Origin: Pseudomonas sp. StFLB209
GTDB lineage: Bacteria; Pseudomonadota; Gammaproteobacteria; Pseudomonadales; Pseudomonadaceae
Length of the DNA: 64,000 bases
Direction of reading: 5' to 3'
Assembly: GCF_000829415.1 (NCBI RefSeq)
Contig: NZ_AP014637.1
Span: 2,554,001-2,618,000, forward strand
A model generated the notes under the pieces. That model had not been told where the DNA came from. It saw only the letters and a list, made by a program, of their open reading frames with translations, and did no database searches. Of the stretch, positions 62,313 through 64,000 are shown piece after piece. The first letter of the stretch is position 1; every line of letters begins with the position of its first letter. Made by a program: the position numbers and the translations under genes.

Positions 62313-63869
62313 TCACACAGGTTTCGCCCGGCCGGTGCTTTTGAGCTGGGTAAAGTTGACCAGGGCACGTTCCACACACTGCGACGTCTTGGCGAATGCC
62401 TGTACGGTGATCTCCGACATCGGGCTGCCACCTTGGTCGGCAATCGCCAGGATCAGCACTTTGCCGTTGCAGCTCAGCGAGCGGATCAGTAAGTGCTGGC
62501 CCTTGAACAGGGTCTTGAAGGCCGGCGGCAGCAAGGCTGCGAACTGTGCGTGGTTGGCCGGTGTAAGACGCAGTTGGGTCGGCTGGGCCAGCAGTCGTTC
62601 CAGTACCTTGCTGTCTTTGATCTGAAACTGTAATGCGGCATTTTCCGCACCCAGGCCGGCCAGTTGATGCACGCGCAGCAGGCCAGTGTTCTTGTCCGGC
62701 ATCAGCAGCATGACCCGCTGCATGCCGCTCGCCACCAGCGCATCGCGGGCGGTGCTGATCAGGTGCATGGCGTTGTTGAACGGGGAGGGCTCGACCAGCA
62801 TGTCGGCGCACAGTTTGCGCCAGCGTTGCAGGTCATCGGCAGAAGGTGCGGCAGCGGGTTCATGGCCATTGCTGATGCGCCGAAAATCCCACGGCCAGAG
62901 CAGCGCCTGGGCGGGATGCCAAAGATCGTCCGCCGCATGCTGGCGAGCGCTGCTGGCAGCGTTCTGGTGTACCTGTTGCTGGGTCTGGTCCATTGACTGT
63001 TGCAGGTACAGACTGCTCAGCAGTTCCCAGCGCAGGCAGTGCGGGCTGTTCCAGGCCTGCTGTGCGGCCAGCGCCAGGCCATTACCCATCAATACCGTAT
63101 TGGCTGGCTGGTTGAACCAGCGTTGCAGATCGGCGTTGGCATCCATGTCGCGCTGCTGTTGCAGCGGGTCGTGATTTTCCCTGGCGATACGCAGCGCCTT
63201 GACCCATTCGCGGCGCTCTTTGATCAGTACGGTATAGCCACGCGTGACCCAGACCGGCAGGCGCCAGACCGTGGCCAGTGCCTGGCACAAGTCCAGCAGC
63301 TTGACGCCGAACAATTCAAGCTCGACCGTGCGGCTTGATTCGCCTTTATGAATGACCCGCAGTTCCCATTCTTCCAGCAGCTTGGGGTGGGCCAGCGCCA
63401 GTGGCCAGAGCGGTGCGAGGAACAGCAGGCTGCCCAGATGAATATCCTGCCAGAGCCGCGCCAGACGGCTGGCGAACAGGCCATTGGCCTGTTGGGTGGC
63501 ATGCTGGCTGATCAGAATCAGTTGACGGTAAGCCTGGGGGACTTCCTGCGCCTGTTTGGCCGGCAGGCGATTAAGCAGCACTTCGGTGCGGGCCAGGCCC
63601 AGGCGATTGAGCGCCACTTCAAGACTTTCGGCCGGCTCTGTGATGCCATGGCTGTGCTGGTTGGCCTCGCGCAGCACGCTCAGCACCAGCGCCGGGCTGT
63701 CTTGCATCATGTCGGCAATATCACGCAACGAACGACGGCTGTCGTTCAGTGCGGCGCGCACACGGGCGTGATTGGCCTGTGCAACGGGCAGGGCAAGATC
63801 ATCCAGTTGTTTGACCCAGGCTTCAAGTGTCTTGGGGCGTGGGAGGTGCGATGTGCTGGCTATCGGCAT
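62313..63869 (-). CDS. HDOD-domain protein
   Basis: A 518-residue protein, equivalent in place to PA4955. The N-terminal part (about 25-230) looks like an HDOD domain: DDLALPVAQANHARVRAALNDS, PALVLSVLREANQHS and VALNRLGLARTEVLLNRLP, without the HD metal residues. The C-terminal 150 residues (SPFNNAMHLISTARDALVASGM and LILAIADQGGSPMSE) resemble a GAF-like sensor fold. HDOD proteins often act in signalling or stress response. The start ATG at 63869 has a weak ribosome site. Confidence 0.82.
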   Translation of the reverse strand: MPIASTSHLPRPKTLEAWVKQLDDLALPVAQANHARVRAALNDSRRSLRDIADMMQDSPALVLSVLREANQHSHGITEPAESLEVALNRLGLARTEVLLNRLPAKQAQEVPQAYRQLILISQHATQQANGLFASRLARLWQDIHLGSLLFLAPLWPLALAHPKLLEEWELRVIHKGESSRTVELELFGVKLLDLCQALATVWRLPVWVTRGYTVLIKERREWVKALRIARENHDPLQQQRDMDANADLQRWFNQPANTVLMGNGLALAAQQAWNSPHCLRWELLSSLYLQQSMDQTQQQVHQNAASSARQHAADDLWHPAQALLWPWDFRRISNGHEPAAAPSADDLQRWRKLCADMLVEPSPFNNAMHLISTARDALVASGMQRVMLLMPDKNTGLLRVHQLAGLGAENAALQFQIKDSKVLERLLAQPTQLRLTPANHAQFAALLPPAFKTLFKGQHLLIRSLSCNGKVLILAIADQGGSPMSEITVQAFAKTSQCVERALVNFTQLKSTGRAKPV

Positions 63870-63947
63870 ACGGAAGGCCTGTGCGGCTGAGATCGTTCAG
63901 CAGTGGATACGCTTTTTCATATATGGATGCGTCATGTATTGTTACAC

Positions 63948-63974
63948 CCTGTTTCGATAGCAAAACAGGTTTTT
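63948..63974 (+). terminator. Terminator-like hairpin near the right edge
   Basis: CCTGTTT/AAACAGG forms a 7-bp stem followed directly by TTTTT on the plus strand. No plus-strand gene is seen upstream of it, so it could end a short transcript starting in 63870-63940 or belong to a leader of the next gene beyond the window. A possible -10 (TATAGT, 63988-63993) follows. Confidence 0.4.
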
Positions 63975-64000
63975 CACGGCAACAGCCTATAGTCTGGCTC

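Overview
This window is a stretch of chromosome from a fluorescent Pseudomonas. The coding sequence is GC-rich, and the gene order follows, with a few changes, the P. aeruginosa PAO1 segment that I recall as running from PA5017 (dipA) down to PA4955. Identifications rest on visible motifs, protein length and this synteny; no database search was possible. The differences from PAO1 (no ilvE between glnE and waaF, no fimX between serB and fimW, a giant toxin-like gene inside the LPS core cluster) point to the P. putida / P. fluorescens side of the genus.

Layout. 1-8.4 kb: the 5' end of a c-di-GMP phosphodiesterase gene (dipA-like), then the pyruvate dehydrogenase genes aceE-aceF (minus strand), divergent from glnE. 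Two matching palindromes 52 bp apart lie in the aceE/glnE gap. 8.5-34.2 kb: a long LPS core locus: waaF, waaC, waaG, three heptose-kinase-like genes (waaP, wapP, wapQ), a tandem kinase-like gene, a carbamoyltransferase (wapO), glycosyltransferases (wapH, ssg, wapR), mig-14, dnpA, the O-antigen ligase waaL, a fifth kinase-like gene, msbA and hldE. A 2026-residue toxin-like gene on the opposite strand interrupts this locus at 15.5-21.6 kb. 34.2-41.5 kb: a hypothetical gene with a Nudix-like box, an aldo/keto reductase and FAD oxidoreductase pair, an SMR pump divergent from a LysR regulator, waaA (Kdo transferase) and tolC. 41.7-45.2 kb: a TPP riboswitch, thiC and a CytX-type HMP permease. 45.2-54.6 kb: a DUF3298 lipoprotein, then nudF, a DUF1249 gene, cpdA, yqiA, parE, a phytase-like esterase, a retropepsin-like protease and parC. 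54.7-64 kb: a PqiC-like lipoprotein, an AhpA/YtjB membrane protein, serB, a FimW-like PilZ protein, psd, a rhodanese (rhdA) and an HDOD protein.

Together the window holds much of the cell's envelope-building machinery: ADP-heptose supply (hldE), Kdo and heptose transfer (waaA, waaC, waaF), core phosphorylation and carbamoylation, core glycosylation, lipid A-core flipping (msbA), O-antigen ligation (waaL), and outer-membrane export and repair functions (tolC, mig-14, PqiC-like). Around it sit central metabolism (aceEF, glnE, serB, psd, thiC) and second-messenger control (dipA-like, cpdA, FimW-like).

Non-coding structure: two REP-type inverted pairs, one 138-bp MITE-like element, several hairpin terminators and the TPP riboswitch. 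No tRNA, rRNA, CRISPR array, IS transposase or prophage gene was seen. The most unusual item is the giant toxin-like protein, which has an internal N-terminal duplication, a central hydrophobic segment and two diverged copies of a C-terminal effector-like domain, placed in the LPS core operon region.
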